The notes beneath the pieces are model-generated. The model had not been told where the DNA came from. It did not search any database and worked only from the letters and a program-made list of their open reading frames with translations. 64,000 nt of DNA. Origin: an uncultured Prevotella sp. GTDB taxonomy: Bacteria > Bacteroidota > Bacteroidia > Bacteroidales > Bacteroidaceae. The stretch's first letter is position 1. Every line of letters starts with the position of its first letter. Both the position numbers and the translations under genes were made by a program. Where the stretch lies: assembly GCA_934272845.1 (NCBI GenBank), contig CAKQSF010000003.1:109014-173013 (forward strand), in the 5' to 3' direction. Of the stretch, positions 10,588 to 20,050 are shown in pieces.

Positions 10588-12429
10588 TTACTTTACTATT
10601 ACTGTAACGGTCTTTCCGTTAGCAAGGCGAACGATGTTCACGCCCTTCTGCATGCCCTTCTGCTGAACGCCAGCAGCGTTGTAAACCTCTACGATGGCGT
10701 TGTCACCTTCCTGTGTCTCTACTGCGTTAACGCCTGTTACGTTGTTGTCTGTAATGATAGAGAGACGTGCAGCGGCATTCTTGTTCACGGTTGTGAAGTA
10801 GCCACGGAAGGCGTTGCAGATGAAGTTCTCATTGATGCTGTAGAACTTGTCGCCCTTGATGTAGTAAGAGTTCTCGTCAGTAACGGTAGTACCCTGAGTG
10901 TAAGAGCCGTGCATCATTACAGCACCGTCAGCCTGTGTGGCTTCAGTTATATCGCTATTAACGTTGCCTTCGCCTGTGATTGTGATTTTAGCATCATCAG
11001 ATGTCTTCTCTATGATAGCAGGAGTGCCAGCAGCGAGTTCCGCTACCTCCTCAAGAGTGATGGCCTCATCGGTCATATTCTTTATGGCATAGAACTTAAC
11101 GTCGTCAGATGTAGCAGCGAACGGCAATACTACTGTACCATACTTAGCGTTCAACTCACGTGTGTACTGCGCCTTTGTAGCCTTAACTTCGTCTGGTGCT
11201 TGGAAAGAATATCCATCAGTCAGAACGAGGTTAGAGATAGTTCCGTCCACAGCCACGTTGCTTTCGTTTTCGAGGACACCACTCTTAGCAGCAATGATTG
11301 CATTTGGATTAGCAATCTTCAGAGTTGCCTCTGTAGTATTTGTAAGACCTGTAGCATCATAATATGTTGCAGAAGCATCATTGAGTGCCGCAGTTACAGA
11401 CTCTGTTACCTTTCCATTCACGGCATCACCTGTAAGGATATAGCCTTTAGTATCACTTTCTATGTCAGCAGTTAACGCTAAGCCTGTGCATGTTCCTGTT
11501 CCGGTGGCACGGAGTGACGTAAGTTTACGATTACCTACAGCCTTGTCAGCAAGGGTCAAATCAAGTTCATAATATTTACCACTCTCATTCCATACAAATC
11601 CAGTAACTTGCTGATGACCAGTTGCGGCAGCATTAATAAAGAACGCACGAGGAACATTAGTGTCATCTGCTTGATAAACACGAATTGTCTTATAGCCTGC
11701 GAAATCAGCATAATAATTAAGTTTCTCACCATTCCATAGTGCTGCATAATATGCAGATGCTGACGTTCCTACATTATAACAAGCACCGTTTCCCGTAGGA
11801 TTTTCTGTAAGAACATAATCTTTTTCTTCGGTAGCATCCGTTTCACCTTTTGAGTTCTTGTACCATGGAGCAGTACGTATATCAACTTCATTAGATATTG
11901 CTACGGCTTTAAAGTCTTTATATTGTTCTACAATGGCATAAGAAGTAGGTTTATTCCAACCGAAATTCCACCCTGAAGCGAACTCTTCACCATTTTCGAA
12001 GTCACCATCTTCTATAAGATTGTTATCTGTTCCCTTCTTTACAAGTTTCAAGTCATCAAATACTAGTTTTCCATTCAAATCTCCAAAGTTGAATATGAGA
12101 AGGTTCAAATCTGCATTGGCAGTAAACTCTAATGTTCTGTTTTGCCATTCAGTGTCAACTCCAAAGCCAGTATATAAAACAGTCTTATCTTCTGATTGTG
12201 GCCAAAACCTCACTGATGTAAGATTGGCATCCGTTGTACTTGCTTTTAAAGTAAGAACATACGTTTCGCCATTTTCAAGGGGTGAAGTCAGTTTGTAATT
12301 CACACCCCAATCCCAAGCATTGGTTTTTGCTTGGTTTGTTGTTATCTCAAACACGTGGTTCACCGCATAAGAGATGCCCCCCCCGACAAGGAGGAAGAGC
12401 GACAAAAAGAGTAATAGTTTTTGTTTCAT
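10588..12429 (-). CDS. Secreted multi-domain protein with CBM-like N-terminus, function unknown
   Basis: A signal peptide (about 1-23) precedes a beta-sandwich resembling family 4/9-type carbohydrate-binding modules (about 25-135, ending LVFDDLKLVKKG). A second similar module begins at LIEDGDFENG (about 138). The middle and C-terminal parts are beta-rich repeats of the kind found in large Prevotella surface proteins, and the end (VEVYNAAGVQQKGMQKGVN...GKTVTVIVK) is a Prevotella-type tail. No catalytic motif was recognised. It probably binds glycan at the cell surface. It has its own promoter region, since a terminator separates it from the upstream esterase gene. Confidence 0.65.
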   Translation of the reverse strand: MKQKLLLFLSLFLLVGGGISYAVNHVFEITTNQAKTNAWDWGVNYKLTSPLENGETYVLTLKASTTDANLTSVRFWPQSEDKTVLYTGFGVDTEWQNRTLEFTANADLNLLIFNFGDLNGKLVFDDLKLVKKGTDNNLIEDGDFENGEEFASGWNFGWNKPTSYAIVEQYKDFKAVAISNEVDIRTAPWYKNSKGETDATEEKDYVLTENPTGNGACYNVGTSASAYYAALWNGEKLNYYADFAGYKTIRVYQADDTNVPRAFFINAAATGHQQVTGFVWNESGKYYELDLTLADKAVGNRKLTSLRATGTGTCTGLALTADIESDTKGYILTGDAVNGKVTESVTAALNDASATYYDATGLTNTTEATLKIANPNAIIAAKSGVLENESNVAVDGTISNLVLTDGYSFQAPDEVKATKAQYTRELNAKYGTVVLPFAATSDDVKFYAIKNMTDEAITLEEVAELAAGTPAIIEKTSDDAKITITGEGNVNSDITEATQADGAVMMHGSYTQGTTVTDENSYYIKGDKFYSINENFICNAFRGYFTTVNKNAAARLSIITDNNVTGVNAVETQEGDNAIVEVYNAAGVQQKGMQKGVNIVRLANGKTVTVIVK

Positions 12430-12505
12430 CGAAATAAAAAATTTAAGTTTTAATTGATTATTGTTGTTAATATTTTTTCTTTTTTAGTTTTGCATTTTGC
12501 TTATT

Positions 12506-12602
12506 GTCTACTTACAATCTGAAAGCGTCCAAATCATGCGGTAATCAGGTTGCTTTTACTTTGTGATTAGGGCTTAATTACAGTGTAATCAGGGCCTAAT
12601 TA
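12506..12602. repeat. Intergenic palindromic repeat, GTAATCA family, copy 1
   Basis: Repeats of the form GTAATYAGGSCYTAATTACA occur at about 12540-12600. The segment 12506-12526 is an exact 21-bp reverse complement of 21901-21921. Related sequence lies at 36700-36785. The rest of 12430-12861 holds a promoter candidate, a terminator and otherwise featureless AT-rich sequence. Confidence 0.6.
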
Positions 12603-12728
12603 CAACTCGCACATCGCTCTTTGAAAATAGTAAACAAAACTATGCCTTTTTCTTACGATCCGTAAGTATTCTCACTATGCGTTGTGCATCAGCCATACCC
12701 TATATTTATGATTGGTGTTTAACGGCAG

Positions 12729-12736
12729 CAAAGTTA
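12729..12736 (-). promoter_or_regulatory. Promoter -7 box (TAACTTTG)
   Basis: On the minus strand 12736-12729 reads TAACTTTG, an exact TAnnTTTG box. It would transcribe the 613-aa secreted protein gene with a leader of about 290 nt that includes the repeat at 12506-12602. A clear -33 box was not seen. Confidence 0.4.
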
Positions 12737-12800
12737 GCAACTAACTGGCATAAAAACTTTCTCATTTGTATCAAAAAGTTTTTCATTTATGCCCAAACAT

Positions 12801-12838
12801 GAAAAAAAATCCCTTTCTCCGAAGTTGGACAAAGGGAT
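12801..12838 (-). terminator. Rho-independent terminator after the esterase gene
   Basis: AAATCCCTTT pairs with AAAGGGATTT around a 14-nt loop, and on the minus strand a run of eight U follows. It lies about 25 nt after the stop of the gene at 12862-14763. A T-run on the other side makes it potentially bidirectional. Confidence 0.8.
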
Positions 12839-12861
12839 TTACTTTTTTCTTTAAAGACTTC

Positions 12862-14763
12862 CTATTTCACCTCCATCTGGAATGGGCTTGCTGGCAAGGC
12901 GTTCTTACCGTAGAGGTTAAGACGTGCTGGGTTGTTCTTCCAACCAAAGCGTACGGCGGTGGGCACAGTGCCTTCGGGAATACTGAGTATAACCTTTGTG
13001 CCGTCTACACGTGCCGTGGCGTTACGGAACTTGCCGTCATTACCTTTGATTTCAAACTCCTTCACGTCGTCACACGGACGTAACGGCTGGTCCATGGTAA
13101 CGACTACGCCTTCTGGCTGTAGCGTAACAGAAAGTGGTTGCGGTGAGAGGAGGTTCTTCTTGCCATACACTTGATTGGCGAGGGCAAGGGCACAACGCTC
13201 CGCTACCTCACGCTTGCGCAGAGGGTGTATGTCTGCCGCCTCACCGAGGTCTATGGCAACGGCAAGGGTGTTGTGAGGATTGGCAAGGCTGACAAGGCGT
13301 TGCTGCTCACGCAGGGCTGCCCAACCGCTCTCCTGGGGCTGGTCGGTAGGCTCCATGTGGTTGGCGAGTTGCACTACGCAGAAGGGCATGTCAGGACGCT
13401 GCCACAGCGTGCGCCAGTTGCCTGTAAGTTTCGTCAGGAGGTCTCCGTATTCATTTGGTTTACCTGTGTTAGACTCTCCCTGATACCACACCATGCCTGA
13501 GAGGGCGTAAGGGGCTAACGGGTGTATCATGCCATTATAGAGTACGGAGGCTTGGTTCTGCGTGTTCACCTTGCCACCGAGTGGACCTTCCATGAGGAGG
13601 GAGCCTTTATGGGTTAGCCATTTGGTAGATATCTGCTGCTTGGTTCCGTCTTCATAGACTATCTCATGGGGCTTGTTGCGATAGAAATTTGCCATACCAC
13701 TCTTGCAGATAATGCGCACTGCTATGACGTTGTCGCCCTCATGCAGCAGTCCTGCTGGTATACTGTAGCGACGAGGGGGATACTGATAGTATGTCACGCC
13801 TACCTGCTTGCCGTTGACGAAGGTGTAGTCCATGTCGTGAAGCGTGCCAAGGAGCAGTGTCGCTGCCTTGCCCGCATGGGCTGCGTCGACTGTGATGTGC
13901 TGGCGCAACCACATAGAGCCGATGATTGGTCGACCCTCGTGCTTAGCCCAGGCGTTGTTGTCATACTGGTCATACGTCTGCCATGATGCGTCATCATATT
14001 CACTCTTCTCATACTTTCCGTTGCCAGGGTCGGTGTCGTTCATCAGTTTGAACCACACGTCATTGGCACGATTGTTTGCCAAGGTCTGATACTTCACGTA
14101 GTCAGCGTCGGTATACAGCATGTAATCTCTATAATATGAATAACTCTTCAGGGAGTCAATGTCCACCCATGCCTGCACCGGACTACCGCCAAGGCTTGAC
14201 TGTATGACGCCCTGTGGCACCTTTGTGTCGTTGTACATCTTCTGTCCGAGGAAGTAACCGAGGGCAGAGAACTTCCACGCATTGTCCTTACTGAGGTGTT
14301 TCCACGATGTTTTCTTAACATCGTTCTTGCGCTCCGTGGAGTAATCTGTCTGCACTTGAAACAGGCGTATATTGTCATTGCTGTATGCGTCAATATCGGC
14401 AGCATACTGAGGATATACGCGTTCGATGTTGGTATCTACGTTAGACTGTCCTGATACCAACCATACATCGCCCACCATGACGTCTGTCAGCGTCTGCTCT
14501 GCTATCTGCATGGTGAACGGTCCGCCTGGCTTTTGCTTCGGAAGCACTACGCGCCACTGTCCATTAGCATCTGCATTGGTGGTGTATCTCTTGCCGCGGA
14601 AGGTCACGGTGACTGCCTCGCCTGGCTGTGCCGTGCCCCATACAGGCAACGGTTGCAGGCGTTGCAGCACCATGCCAGACTGAAACACCTGTGGTAACGT
14701 AACGGCATGACTGGCAAGGCTGCACAGCAGAATTGTAATAAGGGTTGTTATTCTTTCTCGCAT
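12862..14763 (-). CDS. Sialate O-acetylesterase-like (SASA/SGNH) carbohydrate esterase
   Basis: The signal peptide (about 1-20) is followed by an Ig-like N-terminal domain (LPQVFQSGMVLQR, about 22-90) and an SGNH catalytic domain. The nucleophile is Ser107 in VSGQSNVDTN; the second SGNH block appears at WYQGESNTG, and the catalytic Asp/His pair is DIHP near the C-terminus. A jelly-roll insert (about 250-370) splits the catalytic domain, as usual for this family. Members annotated as sialate esterases in such loci often deacetylate xylan or other hemicellulose. Given the surrounding enzymes, acetylxylan is the likely substrate. The gene lies downstream of SusD, with a terminator in between. 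Confidence 0.85.
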   Translation of the reverse strand: MRERITTLITILLCSLASHAVTLPQVFQSGMVLQRLQPLPVWGTAQPGEAVTVTFRGKRYTTNADANGQWRVVLPKQKPGGPFTMQIAEQTLTDVMVGDVWLVSGQSNVDTNIERVYPQYAADIDAYSNDNIRLFQVQTDYSTERKNDVKKTSWKHLSKDNAWKFSALGYFLGQKMYNDTKVPQGVIQSSLGGSPVQAWVDIDSLKSYSYYRDYMLYTDADYVKYQTLANNRANDVWFKLMNDTDPGNGKYEKSEYDDASWQTYDQYDNNAWAKHEGRPIIGSMWLRQHITVDAAHAGKAATLLLGTLHDMDYTFVNGKQVGVTYYQYPPRRYSIPAGLLHEGDNVIAVRIICKSGMANFYRNKPHEIVYEDGTKQQISTKWLTHKGSLLMEGPLGGKVNTQNQASVLYNGMIHPLAPYALSGMVWYQGESNTGKPNEYGDLLTKLTGNWRTLWQRPDMPFCVVQLANHMEPTDQPQESGWAALREQQRLVSLANPHNTLAVAIDLGEAADIHPLRKREVAERCALALANQVYGKKNLLSPQPLSVTLQPEGVVVTMDQPLRPCDDVKEFEIKGNDGKFRNATARVDGTKVILSIPEGTVPTAVRFGWKNNPARLNLYGKNALPASPFQMEVK

Positions 14764-14791
14764 TTGGGTTTAATCTTTATTGTTAGTTCGC

Positions 14792-14863
14792 CTAGAGATT
14801 CTAGAAGGTCTAGAAAGACTAGAGATTCTAGAAGGTCTAGAAAGCCTAGAAATACTAGAAATA
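14792..14863. repeat. 9-bp tandem repeat (CTAGARRNN, eight units)
   Basis: Units CTAGAGATT, CTAGAAGGT, CTAGAAAGA recur with a 9-bp period, and each three form a nearly exact 27-bp higher unit (14792, 14819, 14846). The stretch lies in the leader of the esterase gene at 14763, where it could affect expression if copy number varies. Confidence 0.8.
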
Positions 14864-14888
14864 ACTATACTTTCTTTAGTCTAAACAG

Positions 14889-14926
14889 CAAAAAGCATAG
14901 CCGCCACCCGTAGTGACTGCCATGCT
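14889..14926 (-). terminator. Rho-independent terminator after SusD
   Basis: On the minus strand AGCATGGC (14926-14919) pairs with GCTATGCT (14901-14894, one G-U pair), followed by five U. It lies about 25 nt past the SusD stop, so the downstream esterase is read through or has its own promoter. Confidence 0.65.
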
Positions 14927-14950
14927 CTTGTTTATCACTTGTTATCCTGT

Positions 14951-16663
14951 TTACTTCTTAGGAAGATACCAGTTCTGCTTGTCCATCATACGGGTGTAGA
15001 CAGACTCGTCTCTCACCCCATTACGGCTTGCTATAGGCAGCGCAAAATATGAAGGGTCGTTACGACGCAGAGCAACTCGCATGAGGTCGTAGTAGCGATG
15101 GCCCTCAAAAGCGAACTCTAAGGCGTTCTCAGCGACTATCATATCCTCTACGAGAGGTATCTGGTAGTTCAGCGTATCCTCGTATGTGGCAAGGGCTTCT
15201 GGCGGTTGTGGCAGCGCATATTGATTGTCACAGCGCACGTCTCCACAGCCACGAGCGTGGATACCCTGCGTGTTATTCTCTGTAAAGAACTGTGATTGGA
15301 AGTTCAACAACTCGCCAGCACGCTCACGTTCCTTCTCTGAGATGTTCTTAAGGATAGAGTTTTCATACAGACCATACTTCAGAATGTTGAACGCACTCTC
15401 TGGATAACCAGCGCGATTAAGGGCTTCTGCATACATCAGGTAGACTTGCTGCACACGATAGATGGTAACGAAGTCTGAAGAGACGGTGCTTACTGTCTGC
15501 TTGATACTGTTGTAACGGCTTGACTCGTCACGATTCTCTATATCATACTTATAAGCACCAGAGAGACGAAGGTCACCTGCATAGTAAGATCTCTGGAAAC
15601 CAGTCTTAGGAGCATATACCGTGTCACGTTCCGCATCTGTTATCTTATTTTCAAACACATAGTCCTGTGCTTGAGAGATATTATAGAGTGTTGACGACGG
15701 AGTTACCTGATAATAGTAGTAATTATTGTCCGTAGAACTGAACACTTCCTGTAGTTTACCGCGTATACCATTAAACTCTGACGGCTCAAGCGGGATAAGA
15801 CACAGTACCTCAGCCTCATTTTTTGCTACAACAGATGAAGTGTAAGAGTTATTCGTACTAGCATTAATAAAGTCGGCAGAAGCACCTACATTCCACTTCA
15901 CACGATTGGTATTGGTGTAGTGCATATCATCTTTCTTTGTGAGATACTGATAGAAGTACTGACAAGCCTCATTATATCGTCCTGTCCACAGGCACATCTC
16001 GCCTAACAATACACGCACTGGGATGAAAAACTTACTTGAGTTGAAACCATTGACCTGGTTGTAATTAGGCTGCTCTCTGTCTACATACGGTGCGAGATCG
16101 TTGATAAAATAGTCACAGATAGCGTTGATGTCTGACGGTGTTTTCTCCATCTCGCGTTGTGCGTCAGCCTCTGTCATAACAGGAACTGTAACGAGTGGCA
16201 CCTCACCGTATATCTTTGCCAACTGAAGGTATGTCCAAGCGCGGTACGCTTTGACTGCGGGATATTCCTTTTCAAACACTTTCTTGCCAAGACGTGACAA
16301 CGTTGTGTCTACATGAGCGAGGAAATAGTTACAGTTATTGATAACGGCATAGTAGTCGCTGATACGGTTATACTCATTATCATCGCTGAAATTATTTGCC
16401 GCCATGTTCTTTATAGCGGTAGTAGCCTTTGCCGTTGGGCTTACAAGGTCAGAGCGAACCTCACCGAGAAGCAATGTGCGGTCTGCCACAACCTGCATCT
16501 GTCGTATGATGCCCATAACGCTATAAAGCGAGTCCTGTGGTGTGTTGATATGGTTATCTTCCTCAAATTCTACCATATCAGACTTGGTATCAAGCATATC
16601 AGAGCATGAGGCTAATGACGCAAGGCAGCAGAGACCCATTATTATTTGCTTGTATATTTTCAT
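14951..16663 (-). CDS. SusD/RagB family glycan-binding lipoprotein (pair 1)
   Basis: The lipoprotein signal ends in the lipobox LASCSD (Cys20), followed by the SusD opening DMLDTKSDM. TPR-like helices fill about 80-330, and the C-terminal RagB signature region (EFAFEGHRYYDLMRVALR) lies near residue 530. At 570 aa it is a normal SusD. It should form the surface lid of the SusC channel encoded immediately upstream (16823-20038) and capture oligosaccharides. A 160-bp gap with 8-bp repeats separates the two genes, longer than is common for a SusCD pair. Confidence 0.92.
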   Translation of the reverse strand: MKIYKQIIMGLCCLASLASCSDMLDTKSDMVEFEEDNHINTPQDSLYSVMGIIRQMQVVADRTLLLGEVRSDLVSPTAKATTAIKNMAANNFSDDNEYNRISDYYAVINNCNYFLAHVDTTLSRLGKKVFEKEYPAVKAYRAWTYLQLAKIYGEVPLVTVPVMTEADAQREMEKTPSDINAICDYFINDLAPYVDREQPNYNQVNGFNSSKFFIPVRVLLGEMCLWTGRYNEACQYFYQYLTKKDDMHYTNTNRVKWNVGASADFINASTNNSYTSSVVAKNEAEVLCLIPLEPSEFNGIRGKLQEVFSSTDNNYYYYQVTPSSTLYNISQAQDYVFENKITDAERDTVYAPKTGFQRSYYAGDLRLSGAYKYDIENRDESSRYNSIKQTVSTVSSDFVTIYRVQQVYLMYAEALNRAGYPESAFNILKYGLYENSILKNISEKERERAGELLNFQSQFFTENNTQGIHARGCGDVRCDNQYALPQPPEALATYEDTLNYQIPLVEDMIVAENALEFAFEGHRYYDLMRVALRRNDPSYFALPIASRNGVRDESVYTRMMDKQNWYLPKK

Positions 16664-16676
16664 AGTTGTTGGTTAT

Positions 16677-16825
16677 TTTTTGTGGTTTGGTGGTTTTAGA
16701 GGTTTAGTAGTTTAGTGGTTTAGAGGTCTGGTAGTTTGGTGGTTTGGTTGATAGAAAACCAGCAATCGCATCAACTTAACGCCTATACCACTAAATAACT
16801 AAACAACTAAACGACTAAAATACTA
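16677..16825. repeat. 8-bp tandem repeats forming a large inverted repeat
   Basis: Units such as TTTAGTAG, TTTAGTGG, TTTAGAGG and TTTGGTGG run with an 8-bp period over about 16677-16750. The opposite orientation (ACTAAATA, ACTAAACA, ACTAAACG) runs over about 16788-16825. The right arm includes the stop codon of SusC. The RNA could fold into a long irregular hairpin between susC and susD, a plausible point to adjust the ratio of the two proteins. Confidence 0.75.
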
Positions 16826-19800
16826 CAGATTTATCTTCACGCCCATAGCGAATGAGCGACCCAATCCGAGCAATCCGCGGTCGATACCCTGTGAGAGTAC
16901 GTTGCCAGAGAGTGCGCAGTCAGGATTGCTACCGAGGTACTTCGTTATGGTAAAGAGGTTTTGTACTGAGCCCCAGATGGTGAGTCCCTGAAGGAATGTG
17001 TTGTTAATAGGCAACGCATAACTGAGGGTTACGTTGCTAAGACGCAGATAACTGCCGTCTTCTATCCAGCGATCGCTGAAGCGAGCATTACCGTGAGGGT
17101 CCTGATAACTAAGGCGTGGAATATTGGTAATCTGTCCTTCTGCCATCCAACGGGCGTTCATTGCGGTAGTTTGGTTGTAGAAATACTTACCACTTTCAAG
17201 TATGCTGCGCTCGTAGTTGTATATATCATTGCCCAGACAGTAATTGAATGTCACGTCGAGTGCCCAGTTCTTCCAGTTCAGACGACTGTAGATATTGCCG
17301 TAAACTGATGGGTTAGGGTCGCCAATGACTTCACGATCGGCAGCGTCAATGCACTTGTTGCCATCCTTATCAACGAACTTCATGTCGCCTGCTTGGAAGT
17401 AAACCTCCGTTCCAGACTCGTCAAGTTGATAGAGACCTGCCTCATTTGCCTCTGCGGATGTGGCGTAAACGCCATTGGTTCGATAGCCGTAGAAGAGACC
17501 AACAGGGTTGCCTACAGATGTAAGTACAGTTGCTCCGTAGATGCTTGTCTCCATGCTCTTGTTGTCAGTGCCCAGTGCTGTCACCTCATTGCTATAGTGA
17601 CCGAGTGTTGCTCCTACCTCCCAGTGCCATGACTTTGAGTCGTATGCCTTGACGCCTACATTGATGTCGAAGCCCGCATTGGTCAGTTTACCATCGTTAC
17701 ACCAGTTTTCGTTGAGACCACTTGTCCACGCCATCTGGCGCAATGTGAGCAGGTTGTTAGTCCAAGACTTATAGATGTTGATACCTGCATGAAGTTTATT
17801 GTTGAAGAAGTTGCCTTCTACTCCACCACTAAGGCGACGTGTCGTCTCCCATCTCAGTGTGCTGTTGCCCACGTTTCCGAGCAGTTTGCCTGCTGCGTTT
17901 GTACCAAGAAGGGTCTTAGAGATAAAGTATGTGCGTGACGCTGTGTAGTCTATATCATCGTTACCAGATACATCGTAGCCAAGGTTTACACGGAGATAGT
18001 TGACGGGTTTTACGTCAGCGAGCCACTTCTCATTGCTCATTACCCATGAAGCCTGCAGACTTGGGAATATGCCCCATACTACCCCGAACGCCTTTAAGCC
18101 GTCGGCGTCCTTACCGAAGCGTGATGATGACTGTGCTGAGAGAGTACCTGTGAGGTAGTATTTCTCTGCATAGTTATAGTCGCCAGAAGCATACCACGTG
18201 ATGTCGCTGTACTTATCGTCGGCACCATCGGTTGACTTGTAGGCGAGAGAGCCTGACATATTCGGTGTCTTATCATTGCCTGTGTTGTAGCCTTTCTGCA
18301 CATTGAGTTTGTAACTGTTGCTGATATAGCGTATGCCTCCAAAGGCTTTGATGCTGTGTGCACCGTAACGGTTCTGCCAATCTACACGTGTGTCGCTCTG
18401 TATGGAGTTCTGACGCGCGGTGAGTGACTGTACGATGTTGTCTACATAAACACGGTTGGTGATGCCAGGTACACGGAACTGTGGTACGCCCGTGATAGGG
18501 AGATAGTAGTTCTCGTTGGTGTTGACCAGTGAGAAGTTGAAGAACTCCTGCACGCTGAGGTGCTTGTTGAACTGGTACTTCGGTGTAATCGAGAAGGTAA
18601 CGAGACGGTTACCAAAGTCGTTACGGTTACGTCCGTCGCCATTATCAAGTATGCTGACGGGGTTAGCGAGGCTTCTGTCACTGGTGGTTATGGCTCCCTG
18701 CAGGTAGTCATCAGCCTCAGCGAGATAGTTACTCGTATTACCGTTGAAGTCGTAAGCATAAGGAGAGAGGAATGGTGACTTGATGAGCGCGAGGAAGTTG
18801 GTAGATGTTATGGTGTTCTCCTCTACGTTTTCAGACACGCCTATGTCGCGTAAGTCGCGGCTTACATCGCTGAATGAGGCATCAAATCTCACGCTGAGGT
18901 CTTTCAGCACGTTGATGTCGGTGTTCATTCTCATATTGAAGCGTGAGTAGTCGTTACCCTTCAACGTAGCGTCGGCACTGGTATAGCCTACGCTGAGGTT
19001 ATAACTTGCCACGTCGTCACCGCCCTGCACGTTGATGCCGTAACTCTGAGCGAATGATGAACGGTATACTTCTTTCTTCCAGTCCGTATTGTTATGGTAC
19101 ATTGGATAGTAGTAGTAAGAAGGGTCTGAGATAAGGAACTTCATGCTACTGATATCGCTCATCTGCGTCGCTAACATCTCTGATGCATACGTGCGGTACT
19201 CTTCCGCTCCTAACATCTGTGGTGTTCTTGGTTCTGCCATGAACTTACCGCCTATCGTTACGTCAATCTTTGTCGCCATACTGCGGTTACGCTTGGTGGT
19301 GATGAGGATTACTCCGTTGGCTCCCTTTGCGCCATACAGTGCGGTACCGTTCTTCATTACCTCTACCTTGTCAATGTCATTGACGTCTATATTGGCGAGG
19401 ATATTGTTGTAATAACCGTCATGGAGCATTGTACGGTCGTACTGCATATCCATGATTACGCCGTCAACGACGATGAGTGGCTGTGCATTGGCACTAAGGC
19501 TATTGAGTCCGTTGACGAACATCACGTTGCCTAAGCCGTCGTTTCCGCCACGGCTTACCATTCTGACATCTGCCGCGAGTTGCTGCTTTAGCAGTGGATC
19601 TACACTTGCCTCCACGTTGTTCTCAAAGCCAGTAGCCTTTGCACGTAACAGGCCTGAGGTGGCGTTGCTGTAAACCGCACTGTAGTCGGAAGAATAGAGT
19701 CGTGCGTTTACATTGTCCAGGTCCTGCCCTATCGCTACCTGTTGGCTCTGCTGTCCCTCCAGTGTCATATACACGCTGCTTACGTAATCGGGAAGTTTGA

Positions 19801-20038
19801 GGGTGTATTGACCCTTAGCATTGGTCAGCGCACTATATGCTTTGTCACCATAAGCCTGTACTCGTACACCAGCCAGAGGTTCGCCAGTGGACGCATTGGT
19901 TACGGTACCTTTGATATCCTTAGCCACCGCGTCACACGCCAGCATGGAAAGGCCCAACGATAGGAGTACTGCTGCTCCCTTAAGGCTGCCTCCCGCAGGA
20001 GATACAAAACTTAATATCTTGTTTTTCTTGTTATTCAT
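16823..20038 (-). CDS. SusC/RagA TonB-dependent outer-membrane transporter (pair 1)
   Basis: A signal sequence (about 1-40) precedes a carboxypeptidase-regulatory-like beta-sandwich (IKGTVTNASTGEPLAGVRV, about 43-115). The TonB plug follows (LIVVDGVIMD near residue 195; NGTALYGAKGANGVILITTK), then a 22-stranded barrel ending in NL. The length of 1071 aa is usual. It imports oligosaccharides into the periplasm with its SusD partner. The gene follows a FAS1 lipoprotein gene by 12 nt and is surely co-transcribed with it. Confidence 0.93.
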   Translation of the reverse strand: MNNKKNKILSFVSPAGGSLKGAAVLLSLGLSMLACDAVAKDIKGTVTNASTGEPLAGVRVQAYGDKAYSALTNAKGQYTLKLPDYVSSVYMTLEGQQSQQVAIGQDLDNVNARLYSSDYSAVYSNATSGLLRAKATGFENNVEASVDPLLKQQLAADVRMVSRGGNDGLGNVMFVNGLNSLSANAQPLIVVDGVIMDMQYDRTMLHDGYYNNILANIDVNDIDKVEVMKNGTALYGAKGANGVILITTKRNRSMATKIDVTIGGKFMAEPRTPQMLGAEEYRTYASEMLATQMSDISSMKFLISDPSYYYYPMYHNNTDWKKEVYRSSFAQSYGINVQGGDDVASYNLSVGYTSADATLKGNDYSRFNMRMNTDINVLKDLSVRFDASFSDVSRDLRDIGVSENVEENTITSTNFLALIKSPFLSPYAYDFNGNTSNYLAEADDYLQGAITTSDRSLANPVSILDNGDGRNRNDFGNRLVTFSITPKYQFNKHLSVQEFFNFSLVNTNENYYLPITGVPQFRVPGITNRVYVDNIVQSLTARQNSIQSDTRVDWQNRYGAHSIKAFGGIRYISNSYKLNVQKGYNTGNDKTPNMSGSLAYKSTDGADDKYSDITWYASGDYNYAEKYYLTGTLSAQSSSRFGKDADGLKAFGVVWGIFPSLQASWVMSNEKWLADVKPVNYLRVNLGYDVSGNDDIDYTASRTYFISKTLLGTNAAGKLLGNVGNSTLRWETTRRLSGGVEGNFFNNKLHAGINIYKSWTNNLLTLRQMAWTSGLNENWCNDGKLTNAGFDINVGVKAYDSKSWHWEVGATLGHYSNEVTALGTDNKSMETSIYGATVLTSVGNPVGLFYGYRTNGVYATSAEANEAGLYQLDESGTEVYFQAGDMKFVDKDGNKCIDAADREVIGDPNPSVYGNIYSRLNWKNWALDVTFNYCLGNDIYNYERSILESGKYFYNQTTAMNARWMAEGQITNIPRLSYQDPHGNARFSDRWIEDGSYLRLSNVTLSYALPINNTFLQGLTIWGSVQNLFTITKYLGSNPDCALSGNVLSQGIDRGLLGLGRSFAMGVKINL

Positions 20039-20050
20039 AGTTGCCGTGTT

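Noticed and set aside
10507..11475. A long plus-strand open frame of 322 codons overlapping the 613-aa minus-strand gene
   Set aside because: It is antisense to a gene with a signal peptide and recognisable modules, is rich in Cys, Val and Tyr in no domain-like order, and has no promoter box.
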